A stretch of DNA of 64,000 nt, taken from Myrmaecium sp. VS I D KN 1. Taxonomy: Eukaryota > Ascomycota > Dothideomycetes > Valsariales > Valsariaceae. Of the stretch, positions 44,607 through 57,663 are shown one piece after another. The translations under genes were made by a program, and so were the position numbers. Below the pieces are notes generated by a model. It had not been told where the DNA came from. It ran no database searches and saw only the letters and a program-made list of their open reading frames with translations. The DNA lies in the NCBI GenBank assembly GCA_019775845.1, contig JADQAV010000038.1, positions 788,812 through 852,811 on the forward strand, written 5' to 3'. Each line of letters starts with the position of its first letter. Within the stretch, counting starts at the first letter, position 1.

Positions 44607-47600
44607 TTGATGGTGGGAGATGCGAATGCGAGTTGAAGGGGCGTTGGATCGGGGCTTGTCGAGATTCCCTTCCATCTTCTTCAGCTGTGATAGTCGAGGT
44701 AGACCACGTGACGCCTAAGGCAGTTCCCATTCTCAAGAGCCTTAAGGAATGATTGAGCAAGCGATATATGATGAGTTCATAGGGCGACGTGCATGCTCTC
44801 GTTATATATATACTTTTAGTCAATTTACCGGGAGAAACAGGATAAAAGAAAAAGAAAAAGAAAAAGCGGCTCTAGGTCCTAAACTGGATTCACAGTATAA
44901 GTAATAAATCCGCGTCTTTGCAATGCCCGACTCGATATATTCTCCCTAGCACTACCAAACAAGCGCGCGGGAGAGCATAACAACGTACCCATAATCCCCA
45001 AACTAACCCCGCTGTCATCCGCGTACAACCCAGACACTCCCTACCTTTTACCCGGCGGAAAAGACGTCAAAAGTGACAGTAGTAGCTCAAGAGCTCGAGA
45101 AGATTACGCTACCCATCTCTCTTCCCTTCCCCGTCTCCGAATATATCCGATCCGCTCAGCCTCACAACTCTTACATCACCTCACCTCACCTCACCTTCCC
45201 TCCCACCGGAAAAAGAACGTACATAAATATGTACTTATGTAATTGAAAATCCTCCTGCACTCCTGCTTGCATGAGGATTGCGGGGCACATCCCCCACACC
45301 CCGCTTCCTTCACCCCGCTTCCTCCTCCGCGCTTCCTCCGCGCTATTTTCTGCACCTACATCGCGGGGGGCGTCCCTGCTACTAGGTACTGCGACTCCGT
45401 CTGCTGCGCGTTTGACTCGGTGGTTTCCCGGAGGAGACAGAAGGAAGGGGAGGGAGGGATGACCGGTAGAGAGTGGCACGCGCTATCTGGGATCGCATGG
45501 GTGACGGAAGCTTACTCTATGTATTTCACGCACTTTGATATCTTTCTTCTTCATATGACGCTGATGGATATGAAAGCTCTTCTGGTATTGAATTCTCTCG
45601 GTTTGATTGCTTGTGATTGCGGGCGGCTGCTACATCGATATTTTTTTTTCTTCCTTCCGGTTGGAGGGGATACCTTACTTATGAGCGAGCCCGTATGCAC
45701 CTTATGAACTCTTTGCCGATATGTGGCAGATATGTGTATGAACGGCCGAAAAAAAAAAAAAAAAAAAAAATACAAAGAATCACGTATACGAGATTTGACC
45801 CATTGAATCAAAATGTCAGCTCCCTCGCCATAGCGCATCACCTTCGTACGCGACAAAGCCTGTCTCTCGTTTACCCGGTGAGCGACTTCATAGCAGAGCA
45901 AGCCCCGCAACGGGAAAGCAACGCTTTTCACTACGACCAGGACGAAGTTCGTTCCAACCATTCGCGGGGCGCACATATCACCTACCTTGGGATATGGAGC
46001 GGAGTGCGAGATGTACCAGGGGGAAGGTCGGTCCGGTAGGGGCGGGATGCCATGGCTTGCGTCCTGCACATCGTGCGAACGTGCTTCCGAAATGCATGCC
46101 AGGAGAGTCGCTGCGCTGATCCCCAGAGTCACGTGTCGGACAATCCGTCCAGAAGCGAAGGGTAGCCTTGCCCGTCATACTGTACCTATCCCTCTGGAGT
46201 CTACACTCGCTGTACGAAGCAAACACCGCGCCCGTGACTTCCTTACCGGTTAGGTACCTTATTCAGCCGCCTGGTTCGGATCTGGGGTCGGTCCGCGCGG
46301 TGGGCATCCCACCTTGACCTACCTATCTTCCTGCGTCTCTCATTCTCGATCCGCAGTCCGCGATCAGGGATCCGCGATACCAATATTGATCCCCTCCTCT
46401 CGGAGACAGGGACCGGAAGTTGGTTTGCACCGACAGGAACCGAGCATTCCAATCGACCACCCCGCGAGACATGGATCCCGGTGAAGGAAGTGCCGATCGA
46501 AATCGAGAAGCCTTGCGGCCCCGAATGTTCGTCAGTCCGTTTGCTCCGCATGGGGCGGGAGGAAGGAAATCCAATGGACAGGGTCGTCATCGTGTCATGT
46601 CGGTCGGTTGGCAACCCGCTCTCGAACCCCCACCCCCTCTGAACTGGCACCACATCCCGATCAGCGGGAAAAGAATAAAAAGCAAGAAGAGGCCGGTTCG
46701 CTCCCGTGACCCGTCGAGCACCGGCTATCGATCCGATCAAACGAAAAAGCGCGTTGTTCCGAAGAACGTCGGATCGACCCGATCATTCGTTACATCCGAA
46801 TGCTCGGGTCCAGGAGAGTTTTCGATGTGTGAGCGTTTCGTTTTGTTCAGGTGGTGTTCCGTTCCTGCGTCGGTCGTCGGTCGTCCATGTTCTCGGATCA
46901 CATCGAGTCGCATCGAGTCGTCCCCATCATTCCAACCCATTCAACCCGACCAACCGATCATCCACCAGAATCCGATTCCAGTGGCAGGCCGTCCCATCCA
47001 TCCCGCCATTTCCCACTTTCCAGTTCTTCTCCCTCTCCATCTCGCCCTCTTCTTTTTCTTTCTCCATCATCTCCCTCCTTTCCTCTAGCTCATCCATCCA
47101 TGCATCCATCCAAGATCTCAGGTCGTGCATGCGTGCAGTCTTCCGGACCACGGATCCCGAAAGGTTATATTGTTGGAACTACGAAACGATACGATCCCGA
47201 TTTTCTCCCTCCTTCTGATGCGTCAGAAAGGGCTGTGCATACTGCTCCGCGCCGCAACCAGGTAGGAGTGCGGATGTGAACGTTAAAAAGGGGGGTAAGG
47301 CAAGGCAAGGCAGAGCAAAGCAACGCAACGCCGTCGAGCGGCGTTCCGACGTTGGCCGGGACCCCATCCTCCCCTCTAAACGGTGCCGCAATAAACCGCC
47401 ATCAACCACCACATCGCAGAAGAACGAAAAAAGCGAAGAGAAGGAAGAGAAAAAAAAAAGATCCAAGAAACCGCAGGACGACCCGCAGGAATATATATTT
47501 CATCCTCACCCGTGCCAGCCCGCCAAACTGCGTCGCCCACCCCACCCCCCACCCCCCAACCCGATGACACCCGAAAACACCCGACGCCCGAAGTGGGGAC

Positions 47601-47952
47601 ATTCCACCTAAAACATCGGGAGAGAACGGGACGGGACGGTGGAACGAAAACTAAAGAAAAGCGACATCGTCGGGATACAAGTACGTGTCTCTCCCCACGG
47701 CTGTATATGCAATCGCATTTTTTTTTCTCTCTCTTCTCCAAAATCCCTGATCGTTGATTCTAAGAAAAAGAAAGCGCGCCCAACGTCCCCGTTCCTCGTC
47801 CCGTCCCGTCCCCCGTTCCGTCCCGTCCCGTGCTGTCGGAATACGGAGTACTCTCTTGCTAACTACTAACAAAAAGCACATATGAACAGCCCAACCCCCC
47901 CTTTCCCTATCCTCCAGACCTACCACCTACCTACAGGAGCACCTTCAACCTA
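44607..47952. other. ~3.3 kb gene-poor region
   Basis: Follows the transporter. Only short overlapping frames are present on either strand. It includes AAAAAG repeats at 44840-44866, the A22 tract, a GGCAAGGCAAGGCA run near 47299 and CGTCCCGTCC runs near 47800-47830. No RNA gene or mobile element was recognised. Confidence 0.45.
45749..45770. repeat. A22 homopolymer
   Basis: Twenty-two consecutive A. There is no reverse transcriptase or SINE-like pol III box next to it, so it need not mark a retroposed copy. Confidence 0.9.
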
Positions 47953-49059
47953 CTACCCACCAAACAACCCCACCTGGCCCCCCAAAAACCCCGCGATCGC
48001 CGCCAAACTCAGGACGCTGAACGCAACCGCAACCTTTTCGTTCTCGCCCCAACCGACGATGCCGCCGCCGCCCTGATCGCCGTTGCCATTCCGGTGCTCG
48101 AGCAGGACGGCACTCCACACCAGCGCCCACATGCCCAGCAGCATGCACAGCACGCTCAGCGTGAGGAAGACGACGGGCAGCTGCCAGACGTACAGGCTCC
48201 ATTTCGACGGCTCGAGGTGGGCGTCGTCGGAGTCGTCGGAGTCAGAGTCCGAGTCGGCGCGGCTTGCACCTCCCTCGCCGTCCACATCGCTATCGTCCTC
48301 ACAACCCTCGCCTCCAGCTCCAGCTCCAGCCCGGGCTCTGTCTCCAGCTTCGCCACGACGCCGACGAGCAAGCAGCCGCCGAATCTGCCGGAGAGCATCC
48401 GGGTGGGCGGACAGACGGTGGAGGCGGATGGTGCCGTTGGCGGCGCAGAGGATGGACGTCAGGGCGAAGACGATGCCGGCGAAGAAGGAGGTTCGGATTG
48501 TCCAAGGGGTCTTGGCGTCTTGGGGCAGGATCGTCGGCCAGCTGCCGGTCGAGGTGAGGCAGCCGGCGAGCAGGGCGGCCTGGAGGGAACCGTGGAGGTG
48601 GTTAGTGGGTGCTGGTTTCGATTGGTTTTGGGGAGGATTGATTTATTGAAAGAGAGGGAAGGGAAGGTGCAAGGAGGCGTACCACGATACCGATGAAGTT
48701 CAACTCGGCGAGCTTGCTATCCCGCCATCGCTCCGTGAGCCGGTCGCGCTGGGCGGGCGTGCGCGCGTGCAGCAGCGCGGCGACGGGCGCGTACGTCGTC
48801 CAGTCGACGCCGAAGAGGCCATTGGTGAGGAAGCGGAAGAGCGTTTTCAGCCGGCGGAGGTGCGGGTTGGCGGGCCGCTGTTGCTGCTCCTGCTTCGGCG
48901 GCGAAGGCGATCAGGTCGGGTGCCCGTTAGATGATGATGGGCCGATGGCTGGGTTGCGCGCGCCGGGCTTACCTTTGTTGTTGGGCGATGACCGGAGGGC
49001 ACGTGCGAGTGGTGTGGGAGGAGGGTTTGCCGCTCGTTCTGGTGGGCGTGGGAGGTCAT
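47953..49059 (-). CDS. Small multi-pass membrane protein, uncharacterised
   Basis: Three exons in phase: 49059-48973, 48889-48683, 48579-47953; 306 residues. The first exon begins MTSHAHQNERQTLLPHHSHV. Exon 2 encodes FRFLTNGLFGVDWTTYAPVA. Exon 3 holds three or four hydrophobic segments: ELNFIGIV-AALLAGCLTSTG across the junction, TSFFAGIVFALTSILCAANG, QLPVVFLTLSVLCMLLGMWA and VAFSVLSLAAIAGFLGGQVG. Between the second and third is a cytosolic-type loop with an acidic run (DSDSDSDDSDD). I recognise this only as a type of conserved fungal membrane protein with no assigned role. Splice sites are GTAAGC/CAG and GTACGC/CAG. The intron 1 acceptor could instead be the CAG six bases on, which would drop two residues. 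Confidence 0.72.
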
Positions 49060-52000
49060 GGTGCTGCGGATGAGCGGTCGTGATGATGATGATGATGGTG
49101 ATGGTGGGTCGCAATGCCCACACGGTGGTGGATGATCACGCAAGACATTCAGGAACAGCGAGATGATGATGATCTCAGTTCCAATGGATATTCAGGGAAG
49201 ATGGTAAGGTCAGGTAAGTCACCACCTACCCCTACCTTCCTTTCCTCAATCGACGTCACTGGCTTGGTGTTGAGCGCACCAAAGCACCAAGGCGGTGTGG
49301 TGTGTCTGTGGCTTGACCCTGCCTTGTTCCAGCCGGGCGTTCCATCCCACGGAGCCGAGGTTCGGCCGGCGACGATATAATCCCATCCCTCTTGCCTCCG
49401 CAACCGGCGGCGTGAGGGCCTTGATGCCTTCAACGCGCATCTGCACCGCATGACCCGAGAGAGAAAAAAAATCCTCCGACCTCACAAGGTTTGTCATAGG
49501 AACGGTAGGTCGATGGACTGGGGCTGCGCCTAGCGAAGAAAGAAAGGAAGAAAAAATCATTGCGCTTAGGGCCTGGAGGCCATGGCGAAAGATAAAAGAG
49601 ATAAAGATGACGGTACGTAAGTGATCTTGATCTTTTTACATATTCACTTCATATTCTTTTGACATCGCGCTTGGTGTTGGTGCTGGTGCTGGTCATGCTG
49701 GTGTGAGGGAGCCCCTCTGGTGGTGGTGGGGTTCTGGGCCGGTAGCGAGCGGAGATAAGAAGGGTGGAAGAGAGCCTCGGCTAGGCACTTGCGAGCCGCG
49801 GGACGGCTGTTCTTCACGACAGAAGTCGATGTGTCGAGGTTGGATGAGGGCGAAGATGGCGAGAGAAGTCGTTACCGGTACTCATGTTTGGAGTCATATT
49901 TCTACGATGACACGATATAGAGAGTTAAGGTAGGGGTATGGCATCAGATCAGCATGATGATTCCCTGACCTTACCATCACCACCACTACTATTACATATA
50001 GTATATACCTATTTAAATTTATATTTTACTCCCCGAGATGCGACGCGAGATCCAGCAGACATCTATACATAAACGTCGTCCGAGGATGGAGTGAGAGAGC
50101 GCTTTCGATGTGTCATCACCACCAACACCGCGACCACCACCAGCATCCGACACGCCGATGTTGAGAAGCGTGTGCACACACCGTTCCTGACTCCCTGAAC
50201 TGACTTCCGAACGCTGCTCCGCGGGCGTCTTTTTAACCGCTGATAAAGCGATATGTAGTAGAAAAAAGGTGTTTTGGGCGGGTTGACAGCGTTGAATTGG
50301 TCAGGTACACAGAGGTACTGAGAGAGGTGTTCTTCCAAGCGATGGAATGGATCCCGCTGAGGTCATACCCGCCCACCCATGCCGTTGCTTAACAGCAGTC
50401 GGTCGGCTTGGCACCTGGCTTGTTTTTGCCCTGCATCCGGGATTCTGTATGTAGATTATTCTACGAGAGTCAAATACTATTTACTAGGAGTAGTTCTTAG
50501 AAGTGATCGATATGAACTGAAGAGATGAAGAGATGCATCTCATCACACCAACGCAATCAACCCATCAACCCATCACCAACCAACCACATTGAACCCATTG
50601 TCAAAAAGTAGGTGCACGGGAATAAGAACCTAATTCCCGCGTATAGAGGCATCCCATTGCATCGCATTGCATTGCTACCAGGTTTACCGGTCACTACTCT
50701 TCGTCCACCGCTTTCTCCCTCGCACCTACCGCTCCCTCCTCCCGGCACACCCTCCCACCGCTTCTTACCGCACGCCAATCCCCGCATTCCTATTCGTAAG
50801 TACGTATGCAGATAACTACCCCCCGCCCCCCCCCTGCATGCAAGGAACAAGGAACACACGGACGGGCGGGATGACATGGAACAAACAAACGAGCGAACGA
50901 ACGAAATCCCTTGGAGAGGAAAGGCTGTGTGGAGAAGAAGAAGAAGAAAAAGAAGAAGAAGAAAGCCATGGATGGGACCCCACCCACCTCCCACACCCAC
51001 CACCCACATCGCGCGAGATATGGCCGAAGATCCCCTTTCGAAACCAAAACAATCCTGTGTGGGGTTTTTTATTTTTCTCCACAGATACGCCGTGGATTGC
51101 GCCGAATGGGTGCGCAAGACATTCACGCTGCACTCACTCCCCGGACAGCAAGTCGATCTGGCGGATGAGGAAGACGCAAGTCGCTTGCGACATGGGGTTT
51201 GGGGGATTGCGCTTGCGCTTTTGTTTGGTGTTCGGCAGTTACGGTAGGTAGGTATGGCGACTGCGCACGCAGGCACGCATGCTTGCGCGCACCGCTCTTC
51301 TGCTCGCTTGTGTGTCTGTGCTGCGAGGACTGCTGAGTGAGGAGGTATGGTAGATACTTGTTTGTATAGGCGCATAGCATAGTCACTCACTCGACTGGAG
51401 TATCGTTGTACATACTCACGTTGGTAATCCGATGCTCCCTCGCGCTCCCTCCCACCGGCTGGCCGGCCAGCGGCGAGCGAGCGATGGCGGCGACGACGAC
51501 GGGCGGACGCAAGGCTCGCCCATCACCCCGTGCGGCGGACTGCCCTCCACCTCGACCGGGCCTTCCTACCCCACCATCTCCCACGTTCCCGACCATCATC
51601 CTCCTCTCGCATGTAGGTGCAGAGAGAGACAGGCCATCCGACGCCGTCGTTGCCGTCTGCCGTCTGTCGTCCGCTGTCGGTCGTCGTCGTCAAAGATGGA
51701 ACAAGGTGCGGCGGCGGCTGTTCCTCTGCCGTGTGCTGAGTCAAGGTCTTTCAACGATCCCTGCGCCCACTTTCCTTCACCACCACCACCACCCCCAACA
51801 TCCATCCGTTCCATCCAGCCATGGATGCCCGCTCGGCCGCCGCCGCCGTCGTCCCGCCCGCATTTTGGTCGGGGGGAAGTACGATGTGGAGTCACAGAGT
51901 CTGGAGAGTCAGCGCGCGAGGGTGGGTGATCTTGTGAGGAATTACCTGGAAAGAAAGGGTCCCCCGGGTCCCATCCGGGCTCTGGCCCTCTTTCATTCTC

Positions 52001-52396
52001 TTTGACCGGGCCTGTCTGGCCCCTGGGAGGGGGGGGTTTCCGTATAAAGCCCTTCCAACCCACCACCACACCTTTTCTTTCTTGTCGTGATGCTTGTTTT
52101 TCCCTAGCTGTTCCATTCGTCAACCATCCTGAACAAAAACCTCGTCGTGCGCCTTCTTCCTCCTTCCTGTGTCCGTGTCTCTCCCCTTTTGGTCATTCAC
52201 GCCTCCGTTCTCGGTCTCCTCGTTCCGTGTGGTGAATAGACCTCGGTGATCACAACCCTTGCGTCAAGCCTGGTCGCCCTTCTCGGTCACCCCATCGCTG
52301 CTTCGATCGCTCGCCCGACTTCACGTGGTTGACTGGCCTCGACTCGAACACCCTTCACCTCCTCCCTGAAACCCCTCCACCGCCTCCCTCCCGTCG
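49060..52396. other. ~3.3 kb gene-poor region
   Basis: Contains CT-rich and trinucleotide simple sequence (a GAA tract at 50932-50964, CAC/CCA near 51780) and short frames only. A 277-codon minus-strand frame at 50557-51390 starts with GTG, has no domain and crosses the GAA tract, so it is not listed as a gene. The last ~400 bp is CT-rich and is the likely promoter and 5' UTR of the next transporter. Confidence 0.45.
50932..50964. repeat. GAA/AAG trinucleotide tract
   Basis: About eleven GAA-type triplets with one AAAA interruption, outside supported genes. Confidence 0.75.
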
Positions 52397-54063
52397 ATGG
52401 GTGCAGGCACCCTGTTTGGCCTCAAAGGCCAGGCGTTGTCCCTCGCCCAGATCCTCTTCGTCGTCCTCCCCTCCTTCGTGCTCTTCGGCTACAACCAGTC
52501 CGGCCTCGGCGGCCTGCTCTCGCTCCCAGCATGGGTTGAGACCTTCCCCCGCATCGACACGGTCAACACGACCGGCGCGCAGAAGAGCGACAATTCGACC
52601 ATCCAAGGCGTCGTGGTCGGTAAGTGCATCGCTGTCCCAAGAAGGCGCTCCGCAATGCGCGCGCGGTTGTGATGGAAGCTGACCAGGACCTACGAATCGC
52701 AGCCACCTTCACCCTCGGAGCCCTCGTCGGCGCCCTATCCTGCTCCTACACCGGCAACAAGTTCGGGCGACGGGCGGTGATCTTCGCCGGCGCCGTCTGC
52801 ACGCTCATCGGTCAGATCCTCGAATGCTCCTCCTACGGACTGGCGCAGTTCATCGTGGGGCGTGTCATCATCGGGCTCGGGGTGGGCCAGCTGAGCGCGA
52901 CGGTGCCGGTGTGGCAGTCGGAGTGCTCCTCGTCCAAGAACCGGGGCAAGCACGTGGTGCTGGACGGCATGTTCATCTCGCTCGGCTACGCGCTCGAGTC
53001 CTGGATCGACTACGGCTTCTTCACCATCCGGACGGGCTCGGTCACGTGGCGGGCGCCCATCGCCATCGCCCTCTTCTTCTCCCTCGTCATCCTCGCCACC
53101 ATCTTCTTCTTCCCCGAGTCCCCCCGCTGGCTGCTGACCAAGAACCGCGCCTCGGACGCCCAGCACGCGCTCGCCGTGCTCAAGGACCGCCCGCACGAGG
53201 ACCCCCTCGTCGAGGCCGAGCTGACCGCGATCGAGCTCTCGCTCGAAGAAACCGCCGGACGGGGCGCCTCGATCCGGGATCTGGTGCGCCCTGGGCCGGA
53301 CCGGCTGCCATATCGCTTCTTCCTCTGCATCCTCCTGCAGTTCTTCCAGCAGATGTGCGGCACCAACCTGATCTCAGTATACAGCACGACGATCTTCCAA
53401 AGCGGGCTGGGCATGAGCGCGTCCTCATCCCGGCTCATGTCGGCGGGCACCATGACGTTCAAATTCCTCTCCTGCTTCGTCGCCTTCTTCACCATCGACC
53501 GGTTCGGGCGGCGGGCGGTCTTCATCTTCTCCGGCATCGGCATGTCCTCCTGCATGGTCGCGCTGGCGGTGGCATGCTCGTTCCCCAAGGACAACAGCGG
53601 CGCCCAGATCGCCGCCGCCTTCTTCGTCTACCTCTTCTGCTTCTTCACCCCGATCGGCTTCCTCGGCGCCAACTTCCTCTACTGCACCGAGGTCGCCCCG
53701 ATCCGGCTGCGCGTCGCCATGGCGGCCATCTCCACCGCCAACCATTGGCTCTGGAACTTTGTGGTGGCGATGATCACCCCCGTCGCCATCGACACCATCG
53801 GCTATCGGTATTACATCGTGTACGCGTGCGTGGGCGCGTGCATCCCGCTCACCGTCTACCTCCTGTACCCGGAGACCATGGGTCGCTCGCTCGAGGAGAT
53901 GGACGTGCTGTTCCGCGATAGCCCGTCGATTCTGGGCACGGTGCGGTTCGTCAAGTATCGCCCGCGTCTGACGGAGGGGCAGATTCCGGTTAGTAAGCAT
54001 GAGAGGGAGGTCGAGGAGAAGGGGGGTGAGTCGCCCGTGGAGAAGGAGAGGGTGGAGGTGTGA
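52397..54063 (+). CDS. MFS sugar (hexose-type) transporter
   Basis: Two exons, 52397-52619 and 52703-54063 (83-nt intron, GTAAGT...CGCAG), 527 residues. Twelve helices are expected. Signatures are NKFGRRAV (loop 2-3), GRVIIGLGVGQLSATVPVWQ, PESPRWLL before the central loop, QFFQQMCGTNLISVYSTTIF in helix 7, IDRFGRRAV, EVAPIRLR and PETMGRSLEEMD at the end of helix 12. QQMCGTN matches the QQxxGxN motif of hexose porters, although fungal quinate, xylose and glycerol porters look similar. A tandem acceptor at 52686-52687 would break the frame, and only the site at 52701-52702 restores TFTLGALVGAL. It is unrelated in detail to the transporter at 42.5 kb (different intron positions). Confidence 0.92.
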
Positions 54064-57000
54064 GGGAGCTGCCGGAGCCCTCTTTTTTTTGATTCGATGG
54101 TCTGGGGTTTGGCGTTTTTGAGAGGGCGCTGTTCTTTTTTTCTTTTTTCTTTTTTTTTTTCTTGATGATGAGAGCGATGCATGAGAGCGATGGATGAGTG
54201 TATGTTACGTGATGATATCTCCCCCCCTCCCCCTCCCCGGCGTCGCCGCGCGCGGTGGAGGATCTGTATGGACATGAAATGATTACGATCTGATCTGAGA
54301 CGAATGCTGAATGGAAGTAGAAATCAAAATGACAGTGAAATGCTTCTTTTCTTTCTTCCTCTTCTGGACGTGAAAGGAAAAAAAAAGAATAAGCCGAATG
54401 GCTCGCAGTTGCAAAATTGAGACGGGCACAGACTGGGGCGACTGAGCAGAATGAAGAAAAAGAAGAAGAAGAGATGGTCCTTATATATACTGAATACTAT
54501 ATAGCTCATCTTTTTCGCTTCTCGCGGGGTTTCGCATCCCCGTTTCTCCTATATAGGTGCTGTGCTGTGCTGTGCTGTGGTGCCGGAGAAGTGGTTTTCC
54601 GGCACGACATGATAGGGTAAGGGCAAGCCCAGGGCAATGGAAGAAGCGGGGAAGTGGTTTCCCGCCTTTGGGCGACCCGGGGGAGGGGGAGGGGGAGGGG
54701 CAGGGTTACTCCGCTTCTACTAATCACCTACCTACCCACCACCATCGCGGGCTCAGCCTCGGCCTCGCTGACTGCTTAGTACCTATCACTGTTGTGTGTT
54801 TTTTTTTTTTTTTTTTTTTTTTCAAGGGACGTTTGGTAAGCGGGTCGGTTCGGTTGGCTCATGGGGTGTTGTTGGATGGTTCGTATGTTCTGTGCGGGTG
54901 TGAGGGGATGTTTAGGCTTGATGCTTTCAGCGACGTGGACGGTAGGTAGGTATCCTACCTATTGTGGATATTGTCACTAAGGCTTCAACGGCGGTGGTAG
55001 TGGGCTGGCCTGGACTGGATCGGACTGGATTGGATTGGACTGCATTGGTTTGCTTGTGTATGTACGGTGTAGGTAGGTTGGTACCCCGGCGTGCGTGTGG
55101 GTGGAGGGGATGGATGGGGGCGCTTCTCGTTTTGCTTTTGTTAGATTTTTTTCATCTTCTTCTTTTTTTGAATTCTACTTACTTCTTTATGTTTTGTCTA
55201 TATATCTATTTCTGGGAGTAGCAGAGCAGATCAAGATTAAGATTAGAATCAGGGGGACGTCTTCTTTCCTCTCTTTCTTCCTCTTCGCCCGGCAGTCGTC
55301 TCTGTTTTTATGGCTTTCTTTTTCTTTGGTCGAGAGTGTATGTATGGCGCTGAAAGGCGGCTTTTGATTGAGAGCACTACTACTATATGTGTTCCGATTT
55401 CTTCTCTGTCGGCAGTGTGGCTATGCCGTTTTCAAGAAGATATTAGATGAAATAATGTTCTTCATCGATTTGGGTATCGAATAGGTACTGACTGATGTGT
55501 TGTTTTAAGCGCGTACTAGGGTAGGAATGTCCGGTGTCTTCATCATCCACCGGTATGAATGGAGTTCTTCTAGGGTATTTAAGTTGTATCAAACGCCGTG
55601 ACAGATAGTATGTGAACCATGTATTTTTATTTCTTTTTCTTTCTGGAACGTACATTATTCTACGTAGCATATCCATCTCCATCTCTTTAGACCATGAGCT
55701 TCGTTTATCTTCTCGAGGGGGCTTAGTTCCAGGATCTCGTTCACTCTCTGGAATACCTATTCGTCTTCACGGCTGGTACCACATGTACCTTTGTTTTTCT
55801 TCTTCGAGCTTGGGTCACTTCGTCCTGTCGTCATGGCCACTGCGGTTTGATGGATGCTTGACTTGACCGGTACGACCAAACTAATGGGATGATGTGATGC
55901 GTCATCCCGATATGCAACTATGTAATGAGGAAGAGCAGATACACGTGAATACGCAGCTTGGATAGGAGCGGGTAATACTTAAGAGAGCTGTTATCGCTTT
56001 CCATACATCCCACCATTCACCGTCGTGGGCTGGGACCACTGCTCCGGCTCTCCTCATCCAGCCTCGGGAGTGCGGGGCTCTTGAAAGCATCTGCAGTCTT
56101 TATCGCTTCTTCTTTATGTTCGTCTCGTATTCGTTACGGTATCCTCAATGGTCTGTGTCCTGCCTTAAGGCATGCTCTTGTTGACTTCACATCCGAGATT
56201 CGCCTCCGGTTTGTCTGCCTGCGTGTGAAGTGGGAACACAGCTGGCCTTTCTTTTACTTCGATTGAACGGGGCGCGCCTCTTTTAAATGATTAACTTGAC
56301 CAGAATTGTAGAACGACGGAGAGGACCTGCGTTGCAGCCGGAGCACCTCGGCCGTCTTGCTCTCTGTCGCCCTTTCGTCGCTGAGGCGCTGTGCTGGGTT
56401 GCCTTGAGCGCCTCAGGCGCCCACGGGATTTGCGGCATGGTGCCGTTAAGCTTCCGCTGAGAATAGTTGGGCCCCGTGCAAAGTTGGATGTAACTCGATG
56501 CATGATCCGCTGAAAGAGTGGAAATCAATGCCCCGCGCATACGGTGCGGGTTGCTGGACCGGCAAGGCGGAGATCAATCGTGACCGTCCCACTTTCGGGG
56601 GCGGTCAAAGTCCGACATTGCTTGATTTGTCAAATTGTACGATTATGTGGGTGTATGTCGCGACTCTGGTGAGCTGGAGCGACATCTATTAGGCGTGAGT
56701 TTCGGTACCGTGGATTAGGGTTTCTGTCGTACTTCAGTGGTGAGAGTGGCTGGTTCGGTTCATTGTTCGGCGTAGTGGTATCTACGGTCCGTTCGTGAGA
56801 CATGATTTGGAGAGCGCGACATGTGAAGTATTCGTTCAGCGGTAGGAGAACTGGGCCTTCTCATACTAGGCTGATGTCGTCGCGCAATTCTGTACGGGTT
56901 AGCCTTGTTGCAGATTTCTATAGACGGTGATGGTCCCACAATGTATAGGTTACTTCACTGCGCTGTCTTAGCCATGATCGTCAGTTATCAAGACAAACGG

Positions 57001-57663
57001 CGCAAGTCTCGTGTAGCTGAGACGACGGAATGCTGGCTGAATCGGATGTGGCTCACTGCAAACGGATGAGATAGCTGATCAATGCGCTTAGAAGATATCT
57101 GATAGCTCAAGCACCGTGCATATCAGCTGCCGTTATGGACTGGCGATGCGTGTAAGAAGATCGCCTACCGCCGCGAGGCTATCGCAGCAGAGCATGCGCG
57201 TTTGCACGCCATATGAGCAAGACCAACGGCTCTGGATGTCCATATCGTCCAAATAAGCGACATTGTGTCACAGGAGACACGTATTGTGCGGCGCTCGGTG
57301 AAATGATCACCAGCTGATTGTTGAGCAGTTGCCGTTCCAACGCAAGCTGACTTGGCTGTGAACAGGCCCGAAAACATAGGTCCAGCGCATTTCACAGCTG
57401 AGAGGAACTGCTTGCTTGTCCTAGGCCTGCCGCGTTTTCGACGCGCATAGAAGCACATGATAGTAACCAAGCGCAACGGCAGTCTCGCTCGATAAACCCC
57501 GTTCTGATACATCCAGGCTCCAGTCCTAATCAACCACAACAAGAAGTCCTCAATTTTTGCTCCTGCAATCGGATACAGCAGCGCCTGACACCGGACCTTC
57601 TCTATTAACGGATAACTTGAGGTTCCATCATCGTCTATCCTCTTATAATCCAGGGACAACCCA
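54064..57663. other. ~3.6 kb gene-poor region
   Basis: Starts with the T-rich 3' UTR of the transporter and holds the T24 tract, TGTGC repeats near 54563-54586 and GTAGGTAGG / CCTACCTA motifs near 54727-54734 and 54942-54960. From 55.4 to 57.6 kb composition is closer to 50% GC with no long ATG frame. A 174-codon minus frame at 57165-57689 begins with TTG and overlaps the next gene's start, so it is rejected. No transposon remnant was recognised. Confidence 0.45.
54799..54822. repeat. T24 homopolymer
   Basis: Twenty-four consecutive T, preceded by a short GTGTG run. Confidence 0.9.

Noticed and set aside
45749-45770. A22 tract as the tail of a retroposed element
   Set aside because: No pol III boxes, reverse transcriptase or target-site duplication recognised beside it.
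50557-51390. 277-codon minus-strand frame
   Set aside because: Begins with GTG, has no domain, crosses a GAA tract read as a Phe/Leu run, and composition is uneven.
52824-53921. 365-codon frame in another phase
   Set aside because: Overlaps the sugar porter; Arg/His/Pro-rich composition typical of a shifted frame.
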